Assembly: GCF_042477335.2 (NCBI RefSeq)
Contig: NC_091263.1
Coordinates: 66,644,501 to 66,708,500 of the forward strand
Direction: 5' to 3'
Source: Ovis canadensis
Taxonomy: Eukaryota > Chordata > Mammalia > Artiodactyla > Bovidae
DNA: 64,000 bases
Made by a program: the position numbers and the translations under genes. Positions 1-11,745 of the stretch are shown piece by piece. Each line of letters begins with the position of its first letter. The stretch's first letter is position 1. The notes beneath the pieces are model-generated. The model was not told the origin of the DNA. It saw only the letters and a list, made by a program, of their open reading frames with translations, and did not search any database.

Positions 1-39
1 CTAGTTTGCTCGCCATGCATGCAAAAAAAAATCATAAAA

Positions 40-265
40 CCAGAACTAGAAACAACTCGGATGTCCATCAACTGAATGGATAAGCAAAATGTGGTATTCA
101 GTGGAATATTATTGGGCCATAAAATGGAATGAAGTATTAAACATATTCTGCATCATGGAGGTAGCTTGTAAACATTATGGTAGGTAAAAGAAGCCAGTGA
201 AAAGAGACAGTATATTGTGTAATTGCAGTTATATGAAATGTTCCAAATAGGTAAATGTGTGAAGA
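40..265 (+). mobile_element. L1 LINE fragment, 3' end
   Basis: The stretch resembles the ORF2-end/3' UTR region of mammalian L1, with the familiar order: target-like phrase about a number of base substitutions after 'catcaactgaatgg', then 'ataaaatggaatgaa', then 'gtgaaaagagacag'. It is diverged and truncated. Family assignment is by resemblance only. Confidence 0.6.
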
Positions 266-270
266 CAATC

Positions 271-366
271 GGGGCTTCCCTGGTGGCTCAGTGGTTAAGA
301 AGGAAACACGGGTTTGATCCCTGGGACCAGAAGATTCCCTGGAGAAGGAAATGACAACCCACTTCT
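271..366 (+). mobile_element. Bov-tA SINE, truncated
   Basis: It begins with the Bov-tA head 'gggcttccctggtggctcag', carries a tRNA-like B box (ggtttgatccctggg), and stops after 'atgacaacccacttc'. The BovB-like tail is missing, so the copy is 3'-truncated or eroded. Confidence 0.85.
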
Positions 367-1683
367 CGAATGAGAAGTGTTCCTATTCTCACACTAAAGT
401 GAAAATCCTGTTTTATATATAGTTATCAGTCGTGTATTTCCACTGTTTTTTACATTGTTCATTAATTTTTTCATTCATTATGAAACAATTTCTGATGAAT
501 AACTCAAGCTAAATATTTATTGCTGTCATCTTTCCTAATAGTTCTGTCATTGTCTTAGTTATATGAAATTTATATAATCTATGCTTCAGCTGCAATAGCT
601 TTTTGTTTTTTTTTATTTATTCTTACAGAAAAAGATAATATGAAGTTAAAATTTAAATTGTCAGCCAGTATTGCACAGATGATACCGTTTGAACTCCTGG
701 TGCTCTGTTGTAGGTGGTTTGAGTAGATGCTAGTAAGGTCTCTTCTAGCCTCAAACCTCACGGTTTCTGTGAGTTACCATAGGACCTAGCCCTGTTGTTT
801 TCTCTGCTTTCTTTAAAGTATCAATCTAGCAGCTTTATTTTGCAAATATGAAAACAGATTTTCAGATTCATGAAACCTCTCACTCCAGCCCTAAGAACAC
901 ATTATTGACCTAACTGTTCTTAATATTGGTTACTAATCCAGAGTATCAAGGCTTTGAATTAAAAAGTAATTTACAGTATCCACAGTATTTCTGAGTTTGA
1001 AAACACACTATTTTCTTTTCTCTTAGATGGAGACAGAAATTAGCAAGCCAGACCATGTCTCTGTTGCTTTTTGTTGATTCTACACCATGTGGCAGTACCC
1101 AGTTCAGGCCAGGAAAACCTGGGTCTATTGAATGCCTGGGAAAGGTCTTACTTTCCTCAACTTTTTTGTGTGTTTTTGGTTCATCTGTGGGGTCTTTTGG
1201 TTCCCTGTGGTCATGGAATTGAAAAGGGTTGGCAAAGCCTTCTTATTTGATTCAAAAAGTGTTTCTGTGCTTTGTGGTATCTGAGACATGCTTTTACATA
1301 TAAATTTGTTCAAAAATTTTTGGTAGATAATATCATAAAGCATTAGTGGTTAAGAAACAGGTTGCAAAGTTGGCCATTTCTGGTTTAGTGGGATTTAAAA
1401 GAGGACTTCTTCCCTACAGCTCCCCCCAAAATCAAACAACCTTAGTCTTGTGAGGCTAGATTTTTCTGATTCATTAGTGAACGTATGGTTTCTACAGTGT
1501 ACAAAGCTTGAATCAGACTGCTGCAGGAAGTACTGGCGACTCCACAGGGTGATTCTTAGAATGACATGAACTGTAAGCTTCACTGGTAGTACCTGGAGGT
1601 AGCCTTGCCAGCTAACCTCTTTGAAGTGCAGTGTGTACTCAGTAGTTGCAGCAGCAGAATTTGGGTCCTTTACCATTTAATAA

Positions 1684-1878
1684 GACCGTGATACTGGGAA
1701 GGATTAAGGGCAGGAGGAGAAGGGGATGACAGAGGGTGAGATGGTTGGATAGTATAACAGATTCAATGGACATGAGTTTGAGCAAACTCAGGGATATATA
1801 TAGTGAAGGACAGGGAAGCCTGGCGTGCTGTAGTTCACACGGTCGCAGAGTCAGACACGACTGAGTAACTGAACAACA
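1684..1878 (+). mobile_element. BovB LINE 3' end fragment
   Basis: This is the last ~195 bp of BovB in sense orientation: the Arg-rich segment encoded by 'aggaggagaagggg', then the 'ggatagtata' and 'gacagggaagcctgg' blocks, ending at 'cagacacgactgagtaactgaac'-type terminal sequence. It is diverged and cannot encode a product. Confidence 0.85.
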
Positions 1879-2405
1879 ATAGCCACCATTTAATAAGGTT
1901 AGGGAAAGAGCCAGGATAATGTGAATGTTTCTAAATGAGTCATGAACAGAGTACTATAACTAATGCTGGCCTATCACAGCTAAAGTGATTTATCTTGGGC
2001 TGTGACTAACAGAATAAATTACGAAATAGCAAGTGGTGCTCCTTGTAGAGTTGACTCAGCAAAGTTGTAGTGGGGAATCAATAGTATGCGTCCTATCTTT
2101 CTGAACCGCATACTAAGTTCAGAGTTCAAAGAAAGGAAAAATCAAATGTACATCTAAACTTACACTTTTTATAACAAAATAGTGCTTTATACATAGCACA
2201 CAGATTTGAAAATAGAATGACATAGGTTTTCCTTATCAAGATAATATCATGCTTGGGTGGTACATTAGTCATACTTTTTATTGTGATACTTAATTTGCAG
2301 TTGCACTAATGTGTATTGATGATGATGATGAAACAATACGGGGAAAAATGTTTCCTTATGGAATATAAGACTCTGGATTTCTCTCATTAGCTTATCTAAC
2401 TTTTT

Positions 2406-2745
2406 TTGTTTGTTTGTTTTTATTTTTGACTGCCCTGGGTCTTTGCTGCTTTGCACAGGCTTTCTGTAGTTGCAGCAAGCAGGGGCTACTCTCTCCTTGT
2501 GGTGCGCACACTTCTCCCTGCAGTGGCTTCTCCTGTTGCGGAAAGGCTCTGGGTGCACCAGCTTCAGTAGTTACAACATGGGGGCTCAGTAGTCTCAGCT
2601 CGCAGGCTCTAGAGCATGGGCTCAGATAGTTGTGGTTCATGGACTTAGTTGCACCACAGCATGCAGAATCCCTGAATCAGGGATTGAACCTGTGTCCCCT
2701 GAATTGGGGGGCGAATTCTTATCCACTGTGCCAACAGCGCAGTCC
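2406..2745 (-). mobile_element. CHR-type tRNA-derived SINE with target duplications
   Basis: A near full-length cetartiodactyl CHR-family SINE lies on the minus strand. Its T-rich tail is at 2401-2430 and its tRNA-like head, with the B box as 'gggattgaacc', is near 2680-2745. The motif cttatctaacttttt occurs on both sides (2391-2405 and 2746-2760), giving a clear 15-bp target-site duplication. Open frames on both strands here (2265-2640) belong to the SINE and are not genes. Confidence 0.85.
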
Positions 2746-3221
2746 CTTATCTAACTTTTTATTGTGAATTGCAAGGGAGTATTTGGTGAAATAAAAGTTA
2801 AGATAAATGAACACTAGGTCTGGAACACAGTATTTTTCATTTATTATGTGAATTTCATTTGTTACAGTTTCTCATGAGAATTGTTTAGTAAAGAAGTGTC
2901 AGCTTAGGATTTTGTTCAGTTTATCCTCTTTAACGCTCTAGTCATTGATTAGTATATACTGATTTTTTTTTTGGTATGGGTTTTTGTTTGACCAGAGACC
3001 GTTTTCGGAATAGAAAAAATGATATTGATATGTGATACCTTTTTTATTTAATCTAAAAATATCATGAGATTTTATTTGCTTGTGGGAAAGATGGGAGAAG
3101 TTAAGACAAAAGAAATTTTAAACATGGCTTGGAAGTCACTATAACTATACAACATTTCTTTCTGAGAACCCGTATTTTTTACGCATTTTATAGGGTTGTT
3201 TTTTTAAAAAATATTTTTGTT

Positions 3222-3352
3222 TTTATTTATTTCACTGCAGTGGGCAGGTCTTAGTTGTGGCTTGTGTGATCTAGTTCCCCTTGTAGGAATCAACCCAGGC
3301 CCCCTGCAGTGGGAGTGCAGAGTCCTATCCACTGGACCACCAGGGAAGTTCC
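3222..3352 (-). mobile_element. CHR-type SINE, short copy
   Basis: A minus-strand CHR SINE fragment shows a T-rich start, 'tagttccccttgtaggaatcaaccc' near the B box, and the inverted head 'ggaccaccagggaag'. The middle of the element is missing. Confidence 0.75.
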
Positions 3353-3359
3353 TATATAG

Positions 3360-3505
3360 GACTTTGGTCATTTTAGATTCTTTTCAGAACAACCCTTTGG
3401 AGAAAGTGGCATTGTTTTCGTATAGGAGCGAAGGAACTGAGGTGTTGGCAGATGACATTGGCATGCTTGTAAGAGTGGACTAGAATTTGAACCTAAATAT
3501 CTCTG
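3360..3505 (+). repeat. MIR SINE fragment
   Basis: The order 'acaaccctttggag', 'aggaactgaggtg' and 'tagaatttgaaccta' follows the core and 3' part of a MIR in sense orientation, strongly diverged. The assignment rests on motif order only. Confidence 0.55.
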
Positions 3506-3715
3506 ACCCTTCCTTCTTTCCTCAACCTCTTTGCTCTGTAAACTGTATAGGTATGTTTGTGTATTTTTCATTCATTAAACAGGGATCATTAAAGGCCTAA
3601 TGGCTCCATTGTATGTTTTGCCTTATATAGTATGGCAAATACTATGGAAAAAGACCCAGGCCCTCCTGAACACCTAGGCTCTACAGAAGGAGTCAGGCAG
3701 ATGTACTGGGAAGAA

Positions 3716-4146
3716 TTCAGTTCACTTCACTCACTCAGTCACGTCTGCCTTTTTGTGACCCCTTGGACTGCAGCACGGCAGGCCTCCCTGTCCATCACAA
3801 ACTTCCGGAGTTTACTCAAACCCATGTCCATTGAGTCAGTGATGCCATCCAACCACCTCATCCTCTGTCATCCCCTTCTCCTACTGCCTTCGATCTTTCC
3901 CAGCATCAGGGTCTTTTCAACTGAGTTAGCTCTTTGCATCAGGTGGCCAAAGTACTGGAGTTTCAGCTTCAACATCAGTCCTTCCAGTGAACACTCAGGA
4001 CTGATCTCCTTTAGGATGGACTGGCTGGATCTCCTTGCAGTCCAGGGGACTCTCAAGAGTCTTCTCCAACACCACAGTTCAAAAACATCGATTCTTCGGC
4101 GCTTAGCCTTCTTTGTAGTGAAACTCTGACATCCATACATGACTAT
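3716..4146 (-). mobile_element. BovB LINE 3' end fragment
   Basis: The reverse complement matches the BovB reverse-transcriptase C-terminus and 3' end. The minus-strand frame 3868-4140 encodes the hallmark MYGC, AFELWCWRRLLRVPW-like and YFGHLM motifs of the ORF end, here with substitutions. The element is 5'-truncated near 4146. The plus-strand 165-residue frame over the same bases is its antisense shadow. Confidence 0.9.
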
Positions 4147-5479
4147 AGGGAAGAGTGGCTATGGGTGATTCATCTGTACTGGAGTAAGTATTAAGAAACA
4201 CACAGAAAAATTCAGTCAGTGTGATTCAGTATATGAGCATAAAACATAAGCATTCTTGGATGGGAGATCAGTTTTAAGCTAGACTGTAGGCCCCACCCAC
4301 CCACCTTTTTCACTCAGAGATAAATGAAACTGTAAATATGTTGTGTTATCATGGTGTCTCATTGTGTTCTAGGTGTTGGAGTACTGGTAAACAAAATCGT
4401 CCAAAATTCCTGCCCTTGTGGACTTTTATTTTAGACGTGGAAGATGGAATTAGAATATATAAATTAAATGTAAATACATAGAGTGTGTTGGCCGGTACCT
4501 GGCATCATGAAAATCAGAGCAGGGACTCATCGATAAAAGTGAAGTGTGGGGAATTGCAGTTTTAAATGGTTAGCGGAATGAATGTCTCACCATGAAAATG
4601 ACATTCGGGCAGGGATATAAGTGGAAGGTAAGGAAGGGAGCTGTGTAGACGTCCAAGATCAGAGGGTTCAAGGCATGGGGTGCAGCCAGCATATAGGCCT
4701 CTGGACAGGAGCTGCCTGCTATATGGAGGAATAGCAAGAAGAATCACAGACAGGTAGCTGTATTGCAGGGTAGAGGAGGTCAGGGGAGACTATGAGGGGC
4801 CTTGTGGGTCTTTGTAACAGTTTAACGTTTGCTTGGAGGTGGAGCCAAAGGAGGGATTTGAGCAGAAGAGTGTCAGGGTGTAACCTGTGTTTTAATGTTT
4901 CATTCTGTTAGGCTGAAAATAGACCCCATCTAGGAATTGTTAAATTGATGTATTTTTGTAATAATTATGTACTGTGTTTGAATATTAAGATTATTTTATT
5001 TTATCACCACGCCTTTTATTAAAGAACTCCTTTTTTTTTTTTTTTAATTTGACCTGGAAATAAAACAGAATTGGCTTTCTGATCATCTCTTTATTTGTAG
5101 CCAAGCATACTGAAAAGTTGATAGGATAGCACAGTGTAGTCTCCTATGCCTCCCAGTTAGGTTCAACTTTGCCATTTTAATCTATTTAGGCATCTAAATA
5201 AATAATTTTTATTTTATTATCTTTATGAATTATTTCAAAGTAAGTTGTATACATCATGATTCTTTTCATCCCCACTAAGTAACTCAGCATGTGTCTCCTA
5301 AGAATAAGGACATTTTCCTAAATAAATATTGTAATACAGTGACTCTTAGTCACTTAAGGTCATCAGCCCTTCCCCTTAGGGTGTTGGAATGTGCATGTAT
5401 ATTCAGGGGTCAGGCAGGAGTCTGTTAAATACATATTATTGTACCCTCCATTTGTATTGCCTAATTTGAAGGCAAATAG

Positions 5480-6092
5480 ATGTGGAAACAGTAGATGACT
5501 TTATTTTTCTGGGCTCCAAAATCACTGCAGATGGTGATTGTAGCCATGAAATTAAAAGACACTTAACTCCTTGGAAGGAAAGTTATGACCAACCTAGACA
5601 GCATATTGAAAAGCAGAGACATTACTTTGCCAACAAAGGTCCATCTAGTTAAGGCTGTGGTTTTTCCAGTGGTCATGTATGGATGTGAAAGTTAGACTAT
5701 AAAGAAAGCTGAGCACCAAAGAATTGATGCTTTTGAACTGTGTTGTTGGAGAAGACTCTTGAGGGTCCCTTGGACTACAAGGAGATCCAACCAGTCCATC
5801 CTAAAGGAGTTCAGTCCTGAGTTGATTGGAAGGACTGATGTTGAAGCTGAAACTCCAATACTTTGGCCCTGATATGAAGAGCTGATTCATTTGAAAAGAC
5901 CCTCATGCTGGGAAAGATTGAGGGCAAGAGGAGAAGGGGACGACAGAGGGTGAGATGATTGGATGGCATCACCGGCTCAATGGACATGGGTTTGGGTGAA
6001 CTCTGGGAGTTGGTGATGGACAGGGAGGCCTTGCGTGCTGCGGTTCATGGGGTCGCAAAGAGTCGGACATGACTGAGCGACTGAACTGAATC
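5480..6092 (+). mobile_element. BovB LINE 3' end, sense, frame broken
   Basis: About 610 bp of the BovB 3' end lies in sense orientation, from the segment encoding '[20 protein letters not shown]' to the terminal 'gagcgactgaactgaa'. The frame is interrupted by stops (for example TAG after 'gtgaaagt' near 5692) and by indels, so it is inactive. Confidence 0.92.
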
Positions 6093-8481
6093 TGAAGTAT
6101 GGGTTTTACTTTATTTTATTGTTTTGCATGCTGACTAGATTCACTGTCTGTATCTTAATTCTGGTTTAGGGAAATTTGAAAGATTAAGTTCATTGATGCT
6201 TTTTCCTTATTATTGACTATGCTTTTGGGGAACTTGAATCACAGATATTATTATATATAGTGTTCAGAGAAGATTCTTTTATATCAATGAGTGAATTGTC
6301 CCCTGAGCTCCTGAATGCCTTGTGAAATACTGGATTCAAGGAGTGTATCTTTAGCCATTTGTCACAGCTCTGTGTAGAAGAACCCAACTCATTATTCCTA
6401 GGTTTTGAGAAGGTTAAGAACTAGTCTAGTCCATCAGGAGATGAAGAGCACACTGATAATAATAATGTTGAAAAGATCACTTTCTAGGAACATAAAGCCC
6501 AGAAGTGACTGTTAAGATTCTTGCCACAGATACTGTTTATAGCATATAAATAGCCTCATTCTTCTCACCCTGAGGATTCCCATAACGTCTTTAAAATCAG
6601 GCTCTTCTAAAACACCAGTGTGTGAGACCATGCTAGGCTCGTGAACCTAAGGAAACAGGAATCAGTATCTGATCTTCAGGCTGCGTCATGTGGAGTGGAC
6701 TTCTCTGTTCTCTTTGTCACTGTTATATTTTAAGGGCTCTTTCAGATCTGTATCAAGAGGCATTGAAATAGAGATTCAGACTTCTGAGCAGCTCAGAATA
6801 GGATATTTAACCTCTAAGGACTATCCAGGATTTCAGTGACTTATCTAATGACTCATTCAGTAGATGATAGGACAAGAATTTTTAGGAAGAAATTGGCTTC
6901 ATGTATATTATTGTCTGCCTTTAGGTGATTTGTAAAAATCAAATCCCATATTATGCTTAGTTGATATAGCTCTCTTGCTATGAGGCAGTTATGTAAGACA
7001 GGTAATGCTAATAATTGGGGCTGTATTTTATGATGAGTTACATAAACATAGAAAAATAATTCATTATTGGAGAATTTGAGATAAAATGAAATAGTATTGT
7101 TCAAGGAGGACTACAAAGGAAGTGATATAAGAAGGAACACAATGGGTTCTGTAATTTTAGACTAAGAAAGACTTCACAAAGAAAGTAGAATTTGAGCTGA
7201 GTATTGAAAAAGAGGTTTAGAATGTCACTGAGCCAGCTTGGAGCAAATATAATTTTCTGTGCTGTAGAACAACATGAACAAAGGCCCAGAGATAGAAATG
7301 GAAGGTGGTTTAAAAGGTGAGAAGTAAGCCATGTTGGCCATAATGCAAAATTCAAATAAGGGTGTAGAACGAGAACAGCGTGCAGAAGCTGGAGTGAGGT
7401 GATAGAGAATGACACAGGCTCATGAGCTTGCGTGGGCGGTGTTGCCAGCTTTATGGAATGTTTGGACTTTAATACAGGGAATGACCTGATTATTCTCCCA
7501 GAAATGTGCCTACTGTGAGTTCTGACCATGGGCCTCATTTTTCCCTTCCCTGGGAAGACAAAACTTATTGGAATCACATTTCTAAAATTTTTTGTCTCAG
7601 GACTTTTTTAACTATTTAAAAATATCAAGGAACTCCAAATGCTTCCATTTATCTGGATTGTATTGTTGATATTTTTTTACTGTATTAAAGATTGAAACTG
7701 GGGAAGTTTCTAAAACAAAATGATACATAGGCGCACATTTCTGTAACTACCTTCATCATGTAGCATCTGGAAAGTCAGATTCCACACTTAGATGAGAGTG
7801 AAAAGGGAAGTAACATCTTTGTGTTGCTATGTAAATAGTTTTGACCTTGGGAACTCCTAGGGTACCTGGACCACATGTTGTGACTCAGTCACTGAATTAA
7901 ATAATGATCTTGTACCTGAAGAATATTCATGGTGGGAGAGGGGACATTATTATAAAAAGAAAAACAGTTATAAGTAGAGGCCCATGTGGAGGAAGCGCAG
8001 TTACTTATACTTCATTCAGTTAGGGAAGGCTTCACAAAGGAAATGACCTTGTAACCAATAATGAAAAAGGAAGGGGTGAACATAGGTGGCATATTTTGAA
8101 AATAATACAAGAAATCTGTGGGGAGCAGAGTTCCTGGTCAAGTGCATCTGTGGAGGTGTGCGACTAGTTTTGAAAGGCTTCTACCTCGTAGACTTTACCT
8201 TGTAGAGAAGAAGGCCAGAGTCTCTGTAGAAGTAACATTGTTCTGTCAATTCTAGAAAGTGACTGTTGACAGTTTACAGATGATGTGTAAGAATGTTCTC
8301 AACAAATAAACGTCATTCTTTTCCAAGGAGAATCATGCCTTATTTATAACATACTTTATTAAAGGCAGGTATTTTGCAAAAATTCAATTCTTTCCTCAAA
8401 GCTAACTTTTCCAGTTCCCTCAAGACTTTAGGAAATGGTTTCTTTATCTCTCATTTTGGTTTTGCTAAGCATGTTGTTTAT

Positions 8482-8881
8482 GGGCTTCCCTGGTGGCTCA
8501 GCAATCAGCCTGCAATTCAGGAAACCTGGGTTCTATCCCTGGGTCAAGAAGATCCCCTGGAGGAGGGCATGGCAACCCACTCCAGTATTCTTGCCTGGAG
8601 AATACCGTGGACAGAGTATAGTCCATGGAGTTGCAAAGAGTCAGACACGACTGCAGCGACTGAGCATGCATGCACTGGTGGCTCAGATGGTAGAGAATTT
8701 GCCTGCAGTGCAGGAGACCCGAGTTCGATCCCTGGGTCTAGAAGATCCCCTGGAAGAGAAAATGGCTGCCCACTCCAGTATTCTTGCCTGGAAAATCCCA
8801 TGGACAGAGGAGCCTGGTGGGCTACAGTCCATGGGGTTGCAGAAAGTTGGACACAACTAAGGGATTAACACTTTCACTTTC
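8482..8881 (+). mobile_element. Two tandem Bov-tA SINEs
   Basis: Two head-to-tail units occur: the first from 'gggcttccctggtggctcag' to the 'gcagcgactgagc' tail near 8668, the second from 'ggtggctcagatgg' at 8676 to 'ctttcactttca' at 8881. Three overlapping open frames here (up to 164 residues) are composed entirely of SINE sequence and are not genes. Confidence 0.9.
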
Positions 8882-9062
8882 AAGCATATTATTACTAGAC
8901 CAAAAAGTACACCTTGTGGAAGCTGGGAGAAAGGGGTGGTGACTGGGGATGAAATTGTCCTGGACTAGTGGATGAGACCATTTCTCTGAAGATGTTCTTA
9001 CGGATGCTGGCTAATTTGCTTCTCACCCTTGGTTGAGGTTCATTCAGAAGTTAAGGAGGTAT

Positions 9063-9267
9063 GTGTATGTTAGTCACTTAGTCTTGTCCGACTCTTTGTG
9101 ATCCCATGGACTGTAGCCTTTCAGGCTTCTCTGTCCATGGAATTTTCCAGGTAAGAATACTGAAGTGGGTTGCCATTTCCTCCTCCAGGGGATCTTCCCA
9201 ACTGATTGATCCTGGGTCTCCTGCATTGTAGGCAGATTCTTTACTGTCTGAGCCACCAGGGAAGCTC
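9063..9267 (-). mobile_element. Bov-tA SINE
   Basis: A nearly complete minus-strand copy runs from the tail 'ttagtcttgtccgactctttg' to the inverted head 'gagccaccagggaag'. The B-box region is mutated ('tgattgatcctggg'). Confidence 0.9.
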
Positions 9268-9279
9268 AGTGGAGGTACA

Positions 9280-9650
9280 GTAGTTATCTATTGGTACAAA
9301 ACAAATTACCACAAAATTAGTGGCTTAAAACACAGTACATTTATTATCTCCTAGTTGCTGTGAGTCAGAACGCAAAGTCTATGCATAGCCTAACTTGTCC
9401 TCTGCTGAGGATCTCAGAAAGCAACAATCAAGTTGATGGTGGAGCTACATTCTCCTCTGGAGGCTTGACTGTTGAATCCATCCCCAGGCTCACTCTTGTT
9501 CTCAGAATTAATTTACTTATGGTTGTAGACTTGAAAGCCTTGGTTTCTTGCTGGCTGTCAGCCGGAAGCTTCCCTCGGCTCCTAGGGCCACTGAGGACTT
9601 TTTGCCATTGAGGCTTCCCCTGCACGGCAGCATAGTTCATCAGTCCAACA
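9280..9650 (+). repeat. Ancient mammalian interspersed repeat, copy 1
   Basis: The block starts with 'acaaattaccacaaaattagtggcttaaaacac' and contains 'tttattatctcctagttgctgtgagtcag' and 'ctctggaggcttgact'-like sequence. This is a widespread old mammalian repeat whose family I cannot name with certainty. A related copy in the same orientation lies at 27640-27990. Confidence 0.55.
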
Positions 9651-10057
9651 AGGAGTCTCCAGAGTGAGTCTGGTAACAACACAGGGTCTCGTATCATTTA
9701 ACATTCTGTCACTCTGGCTATGTTCTGTTGTGGCTAGAAGTAAATCACAGATGCTGCTCACACTTGGAAGGGATTTATACAAGGGCACGAAAATCTCAAG
9801 GCAGGGATCCGATGAAGCCATTCTCATATGTCACCACCAGTGCCCCTCAATTCCCAACATTCAAGTTGAGACCTTGAGAGTCTGGCAGTGTCTCCAAGAT
9901 TATCTTTGTTCATAAGCAGGGCTGTTGTATTAGGATGAATTTTCTATCACAGAAGTTTGTAAGCTCTTCCTTTACAGGACCTTTACTTTTACTGCCTTTG
10001 ATGACAGTTTCTGTTGCAACTACTTAGTTCTGCGTTTGTGGTGCAGAAGCAGCCATC

Positions 10058-10860
10058 AGTTCAGTTCAGTGGCTCAGTCGTGTCCAACTCTTTGTGACCC
10101 CATGAATCGCAGCACGCCAGCCTTCCCTGTCCATCACCAACTCCCGGAGTTCACTCAGACTTACGTCCATCGAGTCAGTGATGCCATCCAGCCATCTCAT
10201 CCTCTGTCATCCCCTTCTCCTCCTGCCCCCAATCTCTCCCAGCATCAGAGTCTTTTCCAATGAGTCAACTCTTTGCATGAGGTGCCCAAAGTATTGGAGT
10301 TTCAGCTTCAGCATCAGTCCTTCCAAAGAAATCCCAGGACTGATCTCCTTTAGGATGGACTGGTTGGATCTCCTTGCAGTCCAAGGGACTCTCAAGAGTC
10401 TTCTCCAACACCACAGTTCAAAAGCATCAATTCTTCCACACTCAGCTTCCTTCACAGTCCAACTCTCACATCCATACATGACCACAGGAAAAACCATAGC
10501 CTTGACTAGATGGACCTTTGTTGGCAAAGTAAAGTCTCTGCTTTTGAATATACTATCTAGGTTGGTCATAACTTTTCTTCCAAGGAGTAAGCGTCTTTTA
10601 ATTTCATGGCTGCAGTCACCATCTGCAGTGATTTTGGAGCCCCTAAAAATAAAGTCTAACACTGTTTCTCCATCTATTTGCCATGAAGTGATGGGACCGG
10701 ATGCCATGATCTTCGTTTTCTGAATGTTGAGCTTTAAGCCAGCTTTTTCACTCTCCACTTTCACTTTCATCAAGAGGCTTTTTAGCTCCTCTTCACTTTC
10801 TGCCATAAGGGTGGTGTCATCTGCATATCTGAGGTTATTGATATTTCTCCTGGCAATCTT
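10058..10860 (-). mobile_element. BovB LINE 3' end with open RT C-terminal frame
   Basis: About 800 bp of BovB lies on the minus strand. It keeps an open 199-codon frame (10806 to 10207) covering the region after the reverse-transcriptase catalytic site, with motifs [40 protein letters not shown] and YFGHLM. The 5' truncation is at about 10860, just before the catalytic motif would be reached, and the 3' end ('cagttcagttcagtggctcag') is near 10058. The retained frame suggests a fairly young insertion, but the copy cannot move without the rest of the element. Confidence 0.92.
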
Positions 10861-10940
10861 AACAAATGAGCATGGCTGTGTTCTGATAAAATTTTATTGA
10901 CAAAAGCAGCCAACGTTTGCTGACCCCTTGTCAGTTGGAT
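10861..10940 (+). repeat. Ancient repeat fragment, related to 11430-11745
   Basis: The segment contains 'ataaaattttattgacaaaagcagcc' and 'gtttgctgacccct', the ends of an old mammalian repeat that also appears at 11430-11745. It directly abuts the truncated 5' end of the BovB copy. Confidence 0.45.
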
Positions 10941-11184
10941 TGATCAGATATCTCTTGAGTCGTTAGTAACATAAGAGAGGGGGAGCCAGGCAGGTCATTT
11001 TATAAACTGATCTGGTCCTTTACAGAAAAGATCACATGGTGAGGGGGAAGTCACAGATGACACACCAGATTGCGAAAGATCTTTGGCAGCCAGGGAAGAT
11101 TGAGAGTCCTTTGTTGTCACTGAAGCAGCACCAGAGGCCACTGAAAAGCTCACGTGCAGCCAACTGAGCTTTCTGATTTTACTA

Positions 11185-11410
11185 ATTGCCATTGAACACT
11201 TACTATGAGCCAGACAGTTATTAGCATTTTACATGAACTAATTAAATCCTTAGGTCCATCCCTGTGAAGGAAATAATACTCTTCTTTTGTGTATTTGCAA
11301 ACTTAAGCCACTGTCGGCTAAGTAGCTTGCTTGGTGTTACTTGAGCTGGTAAATTGTCGGGACAGGATTCGAGCCTAATTAGTGTGTATCCAGAGCTTAT
11401 CCTATTTTTC
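11185..11410 (+). mobile_element. MIR SINE
   Basis: A well-recognisable MIR in sense orientation shows 'cacttactatgagccagacag' (core start), 'cattttacatgaactaattaaatcc', 'aagtagcttgcttgg' and the end 'gacaggattcgagcc'. MIRs predate placental mammals; divergence here is high, as expected. Confidence 0.8.
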
Positions 11411-11429
11411 TAGAGCAGGGTCTTGGGCC

Positions 11430-11745
11430 ACATCCAGGTTGCCACCTATGTTTATTTAGCCCACAATATATGACAATGGTTTTTACGTTTTTAAATGTTT
11501 GGATGAAACCGAAAGAATAATATTTTGTGATACATAGAAATTATATGATGTTTAAATTTCAGTGTTCATGAAGTTGTATTAGAACACAGCCACGCCCATT
11601 CATTTCCAAGCTGCTTTTGTAGCTGATTTCTGCTGCTATAGCAGAGTTGAGTAGATGCCACTAAGACTGTAGGGCCTGCAAACCTGAAAACAGTTACTGT
11701 CTGACCCTTTACAGAAAAAGTTTACCAACCCCTGATCTGTTGCTA
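11430..11745 (+). repeat. Ancient mammalian repeat (unnamed)
   Basis: The block holds 'gaacacagccacgcccattcatttcc', 'gcagagttgagtagatgcc' and 'cctttacagaaaaagtttacc', a combination typical of an old mammalian interspersed repeat, probably of DNA-transposon origin. I cannot name the family with confidence. Confidence 0.5.

Noticed and set aside
8374..8868. 141- and 164-codon plus-strand frames
   Set aside because: Made almost entirely of two Bov-tA SINE copies.
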